From the NCBI GenBank assembly GCA_017553685.1, contig JAFZKH010000007.1:96185-160184 (forward strand): a stretch of 64,000 nucleotides of DNA, read 5' to 3'. This stretch comes from Bacilli bacterium (GTDB taxonomy: Bacteria > Bacillota_I > Bacilli_A > RF39 > UBA660). Shown piece by piece: positions 44,822 to 53,708 of this stretch. Made by a program: the position numbers and the translations under genes. A model generated the notes under the pieces. That model did no database searches. It saw nothing but the letters and a program-made list of their open reading frames with translations, and was not told the DNA's origin. How positions within the stretch are numbered: position 1 is the first letter of the stretch; every line of letters starts with the position of its first letter.

Positions 44822-45990
44822 TAATTAAACCTATGTGTTGAACTCATTATATTAAATCTTTTTTTAATAATGAGATTCATAGCATCATCAATATATTCAT
44901 CTATTTTATCTTCACTCATACCTTCAATCCTTTTAGTAGTTCTAAGTACATCAGGCAAAATATTAATAATTTCAGAGAATTTAGATCCTTCAGAAGATAA
45001 AACATCTACATTCAAATCACTTGTAATACCTACTTCTTTATTTGATGGATACATTTCAAATGTATCTATAATTTCATTTGGAAAATACTTTTTATATTCA
45101 TAAGCAGGTATAAGAAAATAATTATATGAAATAGTTCTAGGTAATTCTTTAATTATTTTTTCATCATTATCCAATTCATTATCATAATATCTCTTCCCAT
45201 CAGGAGTCTCTATTAAATACATTTCTTCAGATGAATCCCAAGTAGGATCAAATATATATAATCCGTTAATATTATACTTAGCATCAGTAATATTTACTAT
45301 TGCTCTTGCATGTGCAAACCCATCATTTTCTTCAGTATCTAATACAGACATAACTGCAGATTCTATGCCCATTTCTTTTAATAATTGACAAAACAAATAT
45401 GTATAACCTACACAAACAATATTTCCAGTTTTAAATATTTTAGCCATATTTCTAGAATCTAATGAATGTTCAGGGTCATCTACATCTTGATATTCAAAAA
45501 ATTTAACATGATCATATGCAAGTGTTATTTTTTCAAGAGATGATAGGTTCTCAGTAGGATATGTTTCCATAAATGTATTAAAGAATGCTCTCATATTAGT
45601 AAATTCATCTATAGAACAAAAACCAGGAGTACCACTATATTTAACATATATATCAATATTTATATCATTTAAATCTTCTATACCAGGATAATTCTTATTA
45701 TCAAGTTCTAAAATAATTCTTTTATATTTTGATATATCTTTATTATTTAATTCTTCTTTTATATCATCTAATGTTTTATTTTGTCCTTTAATAACTAAAC
45801 TATCAGAAGAAATATAATACATAGTTAAATACCAAAAATCATCATCTTTAGCAGCATCAAATAATTCTTTTGCATCTTCTTCTGAATCAAAATTTAGTCC
45901 AAAAGGACGATCATTATAGAATTCTTCAAAAGAAGAATAATAACTAAATACATTTCTTAACATTTCTAATGCTTGATCATTTAATTTCAT
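44821..45990 (-). CDS. Transglutaminase-like protein (389 aa)
   Basis: The transglutaminase-core triad is clear: C193 (GNIVCVGYTYLFCQLLKEMGI), H227 (GFAHARAIVNI) and D248 (LYIFDPTWD). The helix before (SSLEKITLAYDHVKFFEYQD) and the Asp-Pro-Thr-Trp-Asp motif are typical of the microbial family, which includes peptidases and peptide-crosslinking enzymes. There is no signal peptide or membrane helix. It does not closely resemble the other transglutaminase-like protein in this window except around the triad. ATG 45990 is set by AGGTGAAC; GTG 45999 is rejected. Own promoter (TGCTATAAT, minus strand) and terminator; substrate unknown. Confidence 0.82.
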   Translation of the reverse strand: MKLNDQALEMLRNVFSYYSSFEEFYNDRPFGLNFDSEEDAKELFDAAKDDDFWYLTMYYISSDSLVIKGQNKTLDDIKEELNNKDISKYKRIILELDNKNYPGIEDLNDINIDIYVKYSGTPGFCSIDEFTNMRAFFNTFMETYPTENLSSLEKITLAYDHVKFFEYQDVDDPEHSLDSRNMAKIFKTGNIVCVGYTYLFCQLLKEMGIESAVMSVLDTEENDGFAHARAIVNITDAKYNINGLYIFDPTWDSSEEMYLIETPDGKRYYDNELDNDEKIIKELPRTISYNYFLIPAYEYKKYFPNEIIDTFEMYPSNKEVGITSDLNVDVLSSEGSKFSEIINILPDVLRTTKRIEGMSEDKIDEYIDDAMNLIIKKRFNIMSSTHRFN

Positions 45991-46019
45991 ATAGTTCACC
46001 TATATTAATTATAGCAAAA

Positions 46020-46044
46020 AAATAACTAGTTTAACTAGTTATTT
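46020..46044 (-). terminator. Terminator of the 362-aa gene
   Basis: AAATAACTAG (46020-46029) pairs with CTAGTTATTT (46035-46044), TTTAA loop; overlaps the end of the gene at 46039. Confidence 0.84.
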
Positions 46045-47127
46045 TTGTTCCTTACATTCTAACATTAATGTCTTTGCCTGTAATTTTTTATTTCTTTCTG
46101 AAATAATAGATAAGGCAGTTTCTAAATCTAAAGCTAACTTTTCTAAATCTTCTTTAGTAATTTTATGTTTATTCATTCCTAAACCAAGAGTACCCTTTGT
46201 TAAATCATATATATCTGAAGATATTAATTCATCTTTTTTATCAAATTTTGTAACTTCTATAGTTTCACATGCTTTTATATTAAATCTTCTATATTTTATT
46301 GATTTATCAGCTTTAGAAAATCTATGTGTTATTTCAACAGTTTCTAGAGTTTTACCATTTTTAGCTTCTTTTGAAGCACAATCAGAGGTAAAACTCATTG
46401 CTGAATCACCATATCTATAGGATGTAAGACCTTTTTTAGGTTCTCCTATTTCTAACGAGTCAAAACTTATACTAATATCATTTCTTTTAGCAAAATTATA
46501 TATATCGCCAAATTCAAATGAATCATCTATTAATGGATTAACTGCTTTATCATATGCATCTAATAGATTTACAACCTTTCCTTTTATATCATCTAAATCA
46601 GAATCTAAAGATTGTAAACTAAATGGTTTAAACTTTCTATTCATGAATTTTTTTGGAGTTTTAGATAAAGATTTTTTTCTTGTTTCAAATAATTTACTCA
46701 TTATTCTCGCATAAGTATCATTAACATCAATAGAATCTAATAATTCATCAGTGTCTTCCTCAATAGCATAATATCTTATAAGAGTATCATAGAAAACTAA
46801 AAAATCTCTTAAACTACCAATTCTAAACGATTTAATATATTTTTTGTATCTTAAATCACTACGAGTTAAAGGTTTTAATTTATCTCCTCTACCAAAGCAT
46901 TCTCTACCAATTCTATCATATGTTTTTCTAATTACTTCTGTTGGAATCGAACCAACACAAACAGCAAAAAAGTTATAATAGAAACCTATTTTGTATTTTT
47001 CAGAATAACGAAAATCATCTAATAAAAATTTAAATTTATCTTTAATAGGTGTTTTTTGATCCTTATTAGGTTTAAATTTTTGAATACCTAATTCATTCAT
47101 GACTGCTCTATATTCACTAAATGTCAT
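46039..47127 (-). CDS. Unknown basic protein (362 aa)
   Basis: The product is not recognised. The first 180 residues are helical and strongly basic (TRKKSLSKTPKKFMNRKFKPF), the rest has an alternating beta pattern (ISISFDSLEIGEP; SYRYGDSAMSFTSDC) and ends in a coiled coil (ALDLETALSIISERNKKLQAK). No membrane segment or catalytic signature is visible. AAGGGGGAAAT is its Shine-Dalgarno. It lies between a terminator and the typA terminator, so it is transcribed alone; I found no clear consensus promoter in the 60-base upstream gap. Confidence 0.65.
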   Translation of the reverse strand: MTFSEYRAVMNELGIQKFKPNKDQKTPIKDKFKFLLDDFRYSEKYKIGFYYNFFAVCVGSIPTEVIRKTYDRIGRECFGRGDKLKPLTRSDLRYKKYIKSFRIGSLRDFLVFYDTLIRYYAIEEDTDELLDSIDVNDTYARIMSKLFETRKKSLSKTPKKFMNRKFKPFSLQSLDSDLDDIKGKVVNLLDAYDKAVNPLIDDSFEFGDIYNFAKRNDISISFDSLEIGEPKKGLTSYRYGDSAMSFTSDCASKEAKNGKTLETVEITHRFSKADKSIKYRRFNIKACETIEVTKFDKKDELISSDIYDLTKGTLGLGMNKHKITKEDLEKLALDLETALSIISERNKKLQAKTLMLECKEQK

Positions 47128-47188
47128 AATAATTTCCCCCTTTTTTAAAAAGACGCATATATTCTACAATATAATGTTTTATTTGTCA

Positions 47189-47221
47189 AAAAAAATGAGC
47201 AAACATTATTTTTGCTCATTT
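47189..47221 (-). terminator. Terminator of typA
   Basis: AAATGAGCAAA (47193-47203) pairs with TTTGCTCATTT (47211-47221), 7-nt loop; a long U run follows on the minus strand. The typA stop is in the stem-loop. Confidence 0.87.
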
Positions 47222-49026
47222 CTTATTCTAGCATCATATTTCTTTCTTTCTTCAGTATTAAGAATTTTCTTTCTTAATCTAAAGTTAGTTGGAGTTATTT
47301 CAACTAGTTCATCATTATTAATATATTCAAGTGCAGCTTCTAAAGATAAAACTTTAGGTCTTTTTAAAACTACTGTGTGATCTTTACCAGCACTTCTTGT
47401 ATTAGTTAAGTTTTTACCTTTAACTACATTAACAGCAAGATCAGCATCTTTATTAGCTTCTCCTACTATCATACCTTCATATATTTCATCACCAGGTTCA
47501 ATAAACATGATACCTCTATCTTCTAATTGTCCTAGTGCATAAGCAGTAGCAGCACCATTTTCCATAGAAACTAGAACACCAAGTTTTCTTTCACCAACAG
47601 TTTGAGATTGTTTTGGTAAATATTCTTTAAATGTATGATTAAGTACTCCGTAACCTTTAGTCATAGTCATAAAGTCTGTTGTGAAACCAATTAAACCTCT
47701 AGACGGTACAGTATATGTTAATTTAACTATACCAGGTAAATTAGTCATAGTTTCCATAGTGCCACCTCTAAGACCTAAGGCTTCTATAATAGATCCTACA
47801 GTATCTTCAGGGCATTCAATAGAAACATCTTCATATGGTTCACATTCAACACCATTTATTTCTTTAATAATAACTTCTGGTTTAGATACTTCAAGTTCAA
47901 AACCTTCTCTTCTCATATTTTCAATTAAAATAGATAAATGAAGTTCTCCTCTACCAGATACAATAAAGCTTTCTTGATCGTTATCTCTAATTTTTAAAGA
48001 TACGTCAGATTCTGCTTGTTTATATAATCTTTCTCTTATTTTAGTAGCAGTTACAAATTTACCTTCTTTACCTACAAATGGTGATGAATTAACACCAAAT
48101 GTCATTTGTAATGTTGGTTCATCAATTCTAAGTTTAGGTAGTGCTTCCTCATGACCTTCAGCACATATAGTTTCTCCAACTTCTATGTCAGATAGTCCTG
48201 CTATAGCAATAACATCACCAGCATGTGCTTCTTCAACTTCTAATCTTTTTAAACCATAGTAACTAAATAGCTTTTGAATTCTAAATTTCTTAATAGATCC
48301 ATCTAATCTAACACAAGAAACCATTTCATTAACTTTAACAGATCCTCTATTAACAGTACCAATACCAATTCTTCCTACATAATCATTATAGTCTAATAAT
48401 GCAGGTTGGAATCTAAATGCTCCTTCTTCTACTTTTGGAGCAGGTACTTCATTAACTATTAAATCAAATATTGGATCCATAGTCTTTTCTTGAGTAGATA
48501 AATCAGGACTAAGTGAACAAGTACCGTTAATAGCAGATGCATAAGCAACTTTAAAGTCTAATTGTTCATCTGATGCACCTAGTTCCATTAATAATTCTAA
48601 AACTTCTTCTACTACTTCATTAATTCTTGAAGTTGGTTTATCAACTTTATTTACTACAACTATAATTTTTAAATTAGCTTCTAATGCTTTCTTTAATACA
48701 AATTTTGTTTGAGGCATAACACCTTCATAAGCATCAACAAGTAATATAGCACCATCAACCATGTGCATTATTCTTTCTACTTCTCCACCAAAATCAGCAT
48801 GTCCTGGAGTATCTAGAATATTAATTTTATAATCTTTATACTTAACTGATGTAGGTTTAGCTAAAATAGTAATACCTCTTTCTCTTTCAATATCATTTGA
48901 GTCCATTGCTCTTTCAGCAACTACTTCATTTTCCCTAAAAGTATTAGATTCTTTTAATAATCCGTCTACTAAAGTAGTTTTACCATGGTCTACGTGCGCA
49001 ATAATTGCTACGTTTCTAATTTCCAT
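47206..49026 (-). CDS. typA: Ribosome-associated GTPase TypA/BipA
   Basis: BipA is a translational GTPase related to EF-G and LepA that helps 50S subunit assembly and stress adaptation. The 606-aa product has G1 AHVDHGKTT near 10, the switch region RERGITILAKPTSV, G3 DTPGHADFGGEVER, G4 NKVDKP, then the beta-barrel, EF-G-like domains and the BipA-specific C-terminus (KGKNLTNTRSAGKD). The GTPase and CTD are intact. ATG 49026 follows AAAGGGGA with a 9-base gap; ATG 49035 lies too near the Shine-Dalgarno. Confidence 0.97.
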   Translation of the reverse strand: MEIRNVAIIAHVDHGKTTLVDGLLKESNTFRENEVVAERAMDSNDIERERGITILAKPTSVKYKDYKINILDTPGHADFGGEVERIMHMVDGAILLVDAYEGVMPQTKFVLKKALEANLKIIVVVNKVDKPTSRINEVVEEVLELLMELGASDEQLDFKVAYASAINGTCSLSPDLSTQEKTMDPIFDLIVNEVPAPKVEEGAFRFQPALLDYNDYVGRIGIGTVNRGSVKVNEMVSCVRLDGSIKKFRIQKLFSYYGLKRLEVEEAHAGDVIAIAGLSDIEVGETICAEGHEEALPKLRIDEPTLQMTFGVNSSPFVGKEGKFVTATKIRERLYKQAESDVSLKIRDNDQESFIVSGRGELHLSILIENMRREGFELEVSKPEVIIKEINGVECEPYEDVSIECPEDTVGSIIEALGLRGGTMETMTNLPGIVKLTYTVPSRGLIGFTTDFMTMTKGYGVLNHTFKEYLPKQSQTVGERKLGVLVSMENGAATAYALGQLEDRGIMFIEPGDEIYEGMIVGEANKDADLAVNVVKGKNLTNTRSAGKDHTVVLKRPKVLSLEAALEYINNDELVEITPTNFRLRKKILNTEERKKYDARIRNEQK

Positions 49027-49088
49027 ATACTTCATCCCCTTTTTGGAAAGCCTAAGATATTATAACACTTATTTAATATTTTGCAAAT

Positions 49089-49112
49089 AAAAAAAGAAGT
49101 AAAACTTCTTAT
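49089..49112 (-). terminator. Terminator of the CNNM-type membrane protein gene
   Basis: AAGAAGT (49094-49100) pairs with ACTTCTT (49104-49110), AAA loop; a U run follows on the minus strand. Confidence 0.8.
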
Positions 49113-49627
49113 TTTTTAAATATATTTATTACTTTTCCAACTCTCTCTGTAATTGCTTTAGAGTTCTTAATAGCAATTGTTTTACCAAGTGCTTTAGAAG
49201 TAATAGTTAAAGATGCGATAATAGATGTAACTAGTAGTACTAATAAAGATGGATTTATCTTTATTTTATCTACTAAGGAAGCTGCTACCATCATACCAGC
49301 AGAACCACTAACTACTCCGCATACATCTCCAACTACGTCATTACAAATAGAGGCTAATTTATCAGAGTTTTTAATTAACTTAACTGAATGACTAGATCCC
49401 TTTATTTTCTTTGATGCCATAGCATTAAATGGTGTCTCATCTTGTGCTGTAATAGCTACTCCAATCATATCAAATATAACACTTATAAATATAAATAATA
49501 ATATTATTAATATTCCTAAATATACATTTATTTTAGGTATTACTCCTTCTGATAATAAACTCATTCCCATTGATAATGCAAATGATAAAAATAAAACTGT
49601 TATTAACCATCCAAATTGTTTTTTCAT
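49109..49627 (-). CDS. CNNM/DUF21-type membrane protein (172 aa)
   Basis: The product has helices near residues 7-28, 38-58, about 105-120 and 130-148, and the conserved stretch FDMIGVAITAQDETPFNAMASKKIKG followed by NDVVGDVCGVVSGSAG. These are typical of CNNM (DUF21) domains found in CorB/CorC-like Mg2+ or Co2+ transport proteins. Unlike full CorC proteins it lacks CBS and CorC_HlyC domains, so it is a domain-only version. Ion transport is therefore a family-based inference. ATG 49627 follows TAGGTGAG, and a TGTTATAAT extended -10 (minus strand) lies just upstream. Confidence 0.82.
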   Translation of the reverse strand: MKKQFGWLITVLFLSFALSMGMSLLSEGVIPKINVYLGILIILLFIFISVIFDMIGVAITAQDETPFNAMASKKIKGSSHSVKLIKNSDKLASICNDVVGDVCGVVSGSAGMMVAASLVDKIKINPSLLVLLVTSIIASLTITSKALGKTIAIKNSKAITERVGKVINIFKK

Positions 49628-49653
49628 ATTTCTCACCTAGTATAATTATAACA

Positions 49654-49685
49654 TAAAAAAATAAGAATATAATTAATTCTTATTT
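49654..49685 (-). terminator. Terminator of the 279-aa gene
   Basis: ATAAGAAT (49661-49668) pairs with ATTCTTAT (49676-49683); U run on the minus strand from A's at 49654-49660. It contains the gene's last codons. Confidence 0.78.
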
Positions 49686-50512
49686 TTAAGTGTATATACA
49701 TAATTAGCAATACTTATAGGAGCATTATTAGTTAAGTTATCATTACCTATAGGAAATTGATTCTTTTTATTTGCTTCATTTTCAACATAACTTAAGAAAG
49801 TCCCACTAAATACATTAAAACCATTAGGATAATATCTAGATTTCTTTTCTAACTTTTTAAATGAAAAATAACTTAATCCTAAGTAATCCATTATTTCTCT
49901 ACTATTGGTATAGTATGATACACTATGTCCTTCATTTGGATATTTAGGCATTTTATCTGTGTATCCAACTAAATTATGAGTTGTTCTAAAATAGAATATA
50001 GGATTATCATGATTTTCTTTACCTGTATCAATAGGATAATCAGGATTAGGATCTAATACAGAATAAGCTCCATTAATACCATATTCTCTAAGTTGGTTTT
50101 CAACATTTTCTTCACCATTTTTTAATAGATAATAAAGTAATAAAGAAGGATTATTTCTAACTTTTATTCTATCTTCTTCATTATCAATTACATCTTCAAT
50201 TATTCCAGAGTCTAAAACCCTTTGTTCATCTAGAATGCCTGATAAATAATATTCTTTAATTTGCATACCATTTTCATCTTCATAAAAAACATAGCCAGGA
50301 TAATTAGGATAATTTATATCTTCATTTGAAACAATTTGACCCATAAAGAAACTTTGTGTTCCTGTAGTTAAATCATCTTTTCTATATTCCATATCATGAA
50401 TTTCTATGGCTCTTACCATTTCTTTTTTTGGATCTATAACCATTCTTTGAAGAGCATTAATTAATTTATCACTATCATAATTACCTTCTGCTACTAATAA
50501 TATCTTATTCAT
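49673..50512 (-). CDS. Unknown soluble protein (279 aa)
   Basis: The protein starts MNKILLVAEGNYDSDKL, like a nucleotide- or response-type Rossmann beginning, but no P-loop or receiver Asp pattern follows. Remaining features are a Tyr/Pro-rich stretch (NYPNYPGYVFYEDENG), an IFYFRTTHNLVGYTDKM block and a hydrophilic C-terminus. No membrane segment. ATG 50512 follows GTGAGG; the longer GTG start at 50524 is within the Shine-Dalgarno. It is 35 bases downstream of the terminator of the long structured RNA and has its own TGTTATAAT promoter, so it is not clearly co-transcribed with that RNA. Confidence 0.66.
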   Translation of the reverse strand: MNKILLVAEGNYDSDKLINALQRMVIDPKKEMVRAIEIHDMEYRKDDLTTGTQSFFMGQIVSNEDINYPNYPGYVFYEDENGMQIKEYYLSGILDEQRVLDSGIIEDVIDNEEDRIKVRNNPSLLLYYLLKNGEENVENQLREYGINGAYSVLDPNPDYPIDTGKENHDNPIFYFRTTHNLVGYTDKMPKYPNEGHSVSYYTNSREIMDYLGLSYFSFKKLEKKSRYYPNGFNVFSGTFLSYVENEANKKNQFPIGNDNLTNNAPISIANYVYTLKNKN

Positions 50513-50546
50513 AAATAACCTCACAAAAATTGTTTTTATTATAACA

Positions 50547-51102
50547 TAAAAAAATCATCTTATAAAGATGATTTATTTCATAAAAAAATATGACTGGTAC
50601 TATCACAATTAACTTTGCGCCATAGGTCAAGTAGAAGTTTCTCATATTTAAACCTTTCGTTACCAAAAGGCGGTTCCCCTTTACTTAAATATATATACCG
50701 TCACCTAAGTATACGACTTGATTACCACTTAGTACGCACTGCAAACTCATGATAGTATACAGCCTAGGAGATTTCCTCCCTGATATTGTTCTATTATTAG
50801 TCTTTTTTGCAAATACAGTTTCATATAAGATATAAATACCTAAATACTTTGGCCAATAATATGTAGATATTCCTATAATTCCCATATATTCACTCAAGAT
50901 TAGCAATTTCTATATTGTAATGTGTTAAATGGGTTAATTCTTATATGCCATTATAAGATTCCCATAAAACTACTTTTATATAAACACCCAGCTTTGGGCA
51001 AGCCAAGCAATCTATACAAAGTGTACTTGTATGCTATTTAACGAATTTTTAGGCTCGTCTTCATAATAGATGTATCAACTAGGATACTGCACCCTTCATA
51101 CG
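50547..51102 (-). ncRNA. Stand-alone structured ncRNA of about 550 nt (ROOL-like candidate)
   Basis: A near-consensus promoter (51109-51137) and a perfect terminator (AAATCATCT 50552-50560 with AGATGATTT 50566-50574, U run) bound about 550 nt without a credible ORF. Local GC is above the surroundings. Many helices can be read: 51054-51058 with 51100-51104 enclosing 51072-51076 with 51083-51087; 50991-50996 with 51003-51008; 50767-50770 with 50776-50779; 50705-50710 with 50727-50732; 50645-50651 with 50685-50691 enclosing 50653-50657 with 50666-50670. It lacks RNase P, tmRNA, SRP, group I/II intron signatures I know. Size, isolation and host group resemble ROOL RNA, which I cannot verify. Confidence 0.7.
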
Positions 51103-51108
51103 AGAAAA

Positions 51109-51137
51109 ATTATAGCATATTTACGTAAAATAGTCAA
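51109..51137 (-). promoter_or_regulatory. Strong promoter of the ~550-nt RNA
   Basis: Minus strand TTGACT (51132-51137), 17-bp spacer ending TGC, TATAAT (51109-51114): consensus plus extended -10. This is among the best promoters in the window. Confidence 0.85.
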
Positions 51138-51163
51138 ATTTTTGGTTGACTTTTTAAAGCATT

Positions 51164-51189
51164 AAAAAACAATACTACTTAGTATTGTT
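51164..51189 (-). terminator. Terminator of yneF
   Basis: AACAATACT (51168-51176) pairs with AGTATTGTT (51181-51189), ACTT loop, containing the yneF stop; it lies just upstream of the ncRNA promoter. Confidence 0.85.
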
Positions 51190-51384
51190 CATTGCCTTCA
51201 TAACTTGATTAATTTGTTTTTGAGAAGGTGTTCTTCCCATTTGAATCATCATAGTTCTAATCATTTGTTCATTTATTGGTGGATTCTTCTTTAAATACTT
51301 TTCCATAATTATTTTAGCAACGAAGAAACCAATTATTAATCCTGGTACTAATCCAATTACTACCATTAATATATCATGCCACAT
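51175..51384 (-). CDS. yneF: YneF family (UPF0154) membrane protein
   Basis: The 69-aa product has one N-terminal transmembrane helix ([21 protein letters not shown]) and the signature tail [28 protein letters not shown], diagnostic of UPF0154/YneF. Function is unknown. As in Bacillus it lies just downstream of tkt, and lexA is also nearby. The start has an AAGGAGG Shine-Dalgarno. Confidence 0.93.
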   Translation of the reverse strand: MWHDILMVVIGLVPGLIIGFFVAKIIMEKYLKKNPPINEQMIRTMMIQMGRTPSQKQINQVMKAMNNTK

Positions 51385-51436
51385 ATTATTTTCCTCCTTA
51401 AATACATATATATTATATATTATTTTTAAATAAAAT

Positions 51437-51462
51437 AAAAGAACTTATTATAATAAGTTCTC
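51437..51462 (-). terminator. Terminator of tkt, perfect 20-bp palindrome
   Basis: GAACTTATTATAATAAGTTC at 51441-51460 is self-complementary, flanked by AAAA on the left (U's on the minus strand). The last tkt codons form one arm. Confidence 0.8.
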
Positions 51463-53424
51463 TATTCTACTAATTAATTTATCTATATTAATATTCATAT
51501 ATGTAAGAACATCTTCTTTTGAACCTGAAGCTCCAAATGAATCTACAGTTAATAAATAATCTGAACTTGGTACAAACTTTTCCCATCCAAATGAAGATCC
51601 AAATTCTAAAACAAATATTGGTTTACCAGTTGGAATAACACTTTCTTTATAATCATCACTTTGAATATTATATAATTCCATACAAGGCATAGAAACTATT
51701 CTTACATCTATATTTTTATCTTGAAGTAATTTTACTTGCATTGATTTAGCAAGTTGAACTTCTGCTCCTGTTGCTATAATAACAGCATCTACTTTACTAC
51801 TCTCTTCTCCAACAACATAAGCACCTTTTACAACACTTTCTTGTTTTGTTCCTTGTTCTGCTTTTACCTCAGTTTTAGGAAGTGAAATAACAGCAGGAAA
51901 CTTATTATTTAATATTGTATTCCATGTACCAATAATTTCTTTAATATCAGCAGGTCTAAATACATATAAATTAGGTATAGATCTAAGATCAGATAATTGC
52001 TCTACTGGTTGATGAGTAGGACCATCAAATGAATTTGTAATAGAATCATGAGTAAATATATATGTAACTGGTAAATTCATTAAAGCAGTTTGCCTAATAG
52101 ATTCTCTCATACTATCACTATAAACAAGTAATGAAGAACCAAATGATCTAAATCCAGATATTGCAAGTCCATTTAAACACGCTCCCATAAAGTTATCCCT
52201 AACTCCAAAAGGAATATTTTTACCAGAATATTTATTGTATCCAATTTCTTCTGATCCATCTATATATACTCTAGTAGAATTAGCAAGATCTGAACTACCT
52301 CCAATAAAGTTATAAACACTATTACCAATAATATTCATAATTCTATGATTACTTTCTCTCATAGATTCTTTATTATTATAATCTATTGGTATTTCAGTTC
52401 TATTTAAATCTATATTTACTAAGTTTTGATTAAGATTATTTATTTCTATTAATTGTTGTGGTGTTAATATTTGTTTATATTGATTAACTAAATTCTCCCA
52501 TTCTTGATATATTTTAATAGATCTACCAACAACAGTATCTCTCATATAACTTGCTGGTTCTTTTAAAATAGTAAATGGTATAGTTCCTACTCCAGCTTTT
52601 TGTTTAAATTGATCCATATCTGTTTTATCAAGCAATTGTGAATGTGTAGTTAATTTTCCTTGATTAAGTAATCCTTCTCCTATTATAGTTTTAACTTGAA
52701 TAATAGTTGGTGCTTTAGTTTTTTTTGCTTTTTCTATAGCTTTATTAATTTCACTAGAAGAATTACCATTTTTAACAAATATAGTATTCCATCCCATAGA
52801 TGAAAATCTAGATAATACGCTTTCACTAAATGTTCTTTTGATTTCTCCATCTGATGATACTTCATTTGAATCATATAATACTATTAAATTATCTAATCCC
52901 ATAGTACCCGCAAAAGAAGCAGCTTCATATGAAATACCTTTCATAAGGTCTCCATCAGAAACTAAAACATATACATTATAATCAATTAGTTTACCAATTT
53001 TAGATTTACTCTTATCATTATATAATGCCTCTAATTTCTTTTCAGCAAGTGCCATACCAACAGCAGTAGCAAACCCTTGACCTAGTGGTCCTGTACTTAA
53101 ATCTACTCCTAATGTATTAATACTTGGATAAGCAGGTGTTTTAGATCCTAGTTGTTTATAGTTCTTTAAATCATCTATCATTAATGGATAACCAGTTAAA
53201 AACATAGTAGCATATAATAATGCAGATGCATGTGATGCACTTAAAACAAATCTATCTCTATTTATCCAATCTGGTATAGAAGGATTAACTCTTAAATGTT
53301 TGGTAAAAAGTGTATATAAAATTGGTGCCGCAGAAAAACTTATACCATAACTTCCTTCTGTTCCAGAATTTTGAATCATATCTAAAGTAAGGTTTTTAAT
53401 AACATTAATCGCCTTTTGATCCAT
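51448..53424 (-). CDS. tkt: Transketolase
   Basis: Transketolase is the TPP enzyme of the non-oxidative pentose phosphate pathway. The 658-aa product has the early SASHASALLYA site, DLSTGPLGQGFATAVGMA, the TPP pocket LIVLYDSNEVSSDGEI, RDNFMGACLNGLA, FTHDSITNSFDGPTHQPVEQ and a C-terminal domain with SFGASGSKEDVL. The order matches full-length transketolase. ATG 53424 follows AGGGTGAT; GTG 53433 is inside it. Own extended -10 (TGGTATAAT, minus strand) upstream; yneF follows on the same strand after a terminator. Confidence 0.96.
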   Translation of the reverse strand: MDQKAINVIKNLTLDMIQNSGTEGSYGISFSAAPILYTLFTKHLRVNPSIPDWINRDRFVLSASHASALLYATMFLTGYPLMIDDLKNYKQLGSKTPAYPSINTLGVDLSTGPLGQGFATAVGMALAEKKLEALYNDKSKSKIGKLIDYNVYVLVSDGDLMKGISYEAASFAGTMGLDNLIVLYDSNEVSSDGEIKRTFSESVLSRFSSMGWNTIFVKNGNSSSEINKAIEKAKKTKAPTIIQVKTIIGEGLLNQGKLTTHSQLLDKTDMDQFKQKAGVGTIPFTILKEPASYMRDTVVGRSIKIYQEWENLVNQYKQILTPQQLIEINNLNQNLVNIDLNRTEIPIDYNNKESMRESNHRIMNIIGNSVYNFIGGSSDLANSTRVYIDGSEEIGYNKYSGKNIPFGVRDNFMGACLNGLAISGFRSFGSSLLVYSDSMRESIRQTALMNLPVTYIFTHDSITNSFDGPTHQPVEQLSDLRSIPNLYVFRPADIKEIIGTWNTILNNKFPAVISLPKTEVKAEQGTKQESVVKGAYVVGEESSKVDAVIIATGAEVQLAKSMQVKLLQDKNIDVRIVSMPCMELYNIQSDDYKESVIPTGKPIFVLEFGSSFGWEKFVPSSDYLLTVDSFGASGSKEDVLTYMNINIDKLISRIENLL

Positions 53425-53488
53425 AACTATCACCCTAGCCCTTTATTCTTTATTAATTATACCAAACATTTAATAAAAAATAAATACA

Positions 53489-53650
53489 TTATTGAGCATC
53501 ATAAGCATAATATTCTTCATAATTGTAATCTTCAATTACAGTATCCTCTACTTCATATGCATTAATTAGTCTAATAGCTAGTGAATATAATAAAACAACA
53601 CAAATAATAAATGTAACTCCTATCTTTAAAATGTTTTTTAATTTTTTCAT
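53489..53650 (-). CDS. 53-aa SOS-controlled membrane peptide, YneA-like position
   Basis: This gene is too short for a standard ORF cutoff. ATG 53650 has an AGAGGTGA Shine-Dalgarno 8 bases away. The product has a basic start (MKKLKNILK), one membrane helix (about 11-30), and an acidic, Tyr-rich tail (EVEDTVIEDYNYEEYYAYDAQ). It is divergent from lexA, and its promoter spacer holds a LexA-like box. In Bacillus this place belongs to yneA, an SOS division inhibitor with a membrane helix plus LysM domain; the LysM domain is missing here. Membrane anchoring and SOS induction are inferred; division inhibition is a hypothesis. Confidence 0.65.
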   Translation of the reverse strand: MKKLKNILKIGVTFIICVVLLYSLAIRLINAYEVEDTVIEDYNYEEYYAYDAQ

Positions 53651-53671
53651 ATATCTTCACCTCTTGTCTTC

Positions 53672-53700
53672 ATTCTATACCGAACGGTTGTATGTGTCAA
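53672..53700 (-). promoter_or_regulatory. SOS promoter of the 53-aa peptide with LexA-like box
   Basis: Minus strand TTGACA (53695-53700) and TAGAAT (53672-53677) are 17 bp apart. A box CGAACGGTTGTATG at 53681-53694 fills the spacer and matches the Gram-positive LexA consensus CGAAC-N4-GTTCG well on one side, 3 of 5 on the other. Confidence 0.65.
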
Positions 53701-53708
53701 TATACTTT

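Noticed and set aside
50685..50906. 73-aa open frame on the minus strand within the structured RNA
   Set aside because: It lies fully inside the helix-rich RNA, lacks a Shine-Dalgarno, and its sequence looks like translated stems rather than a protein.
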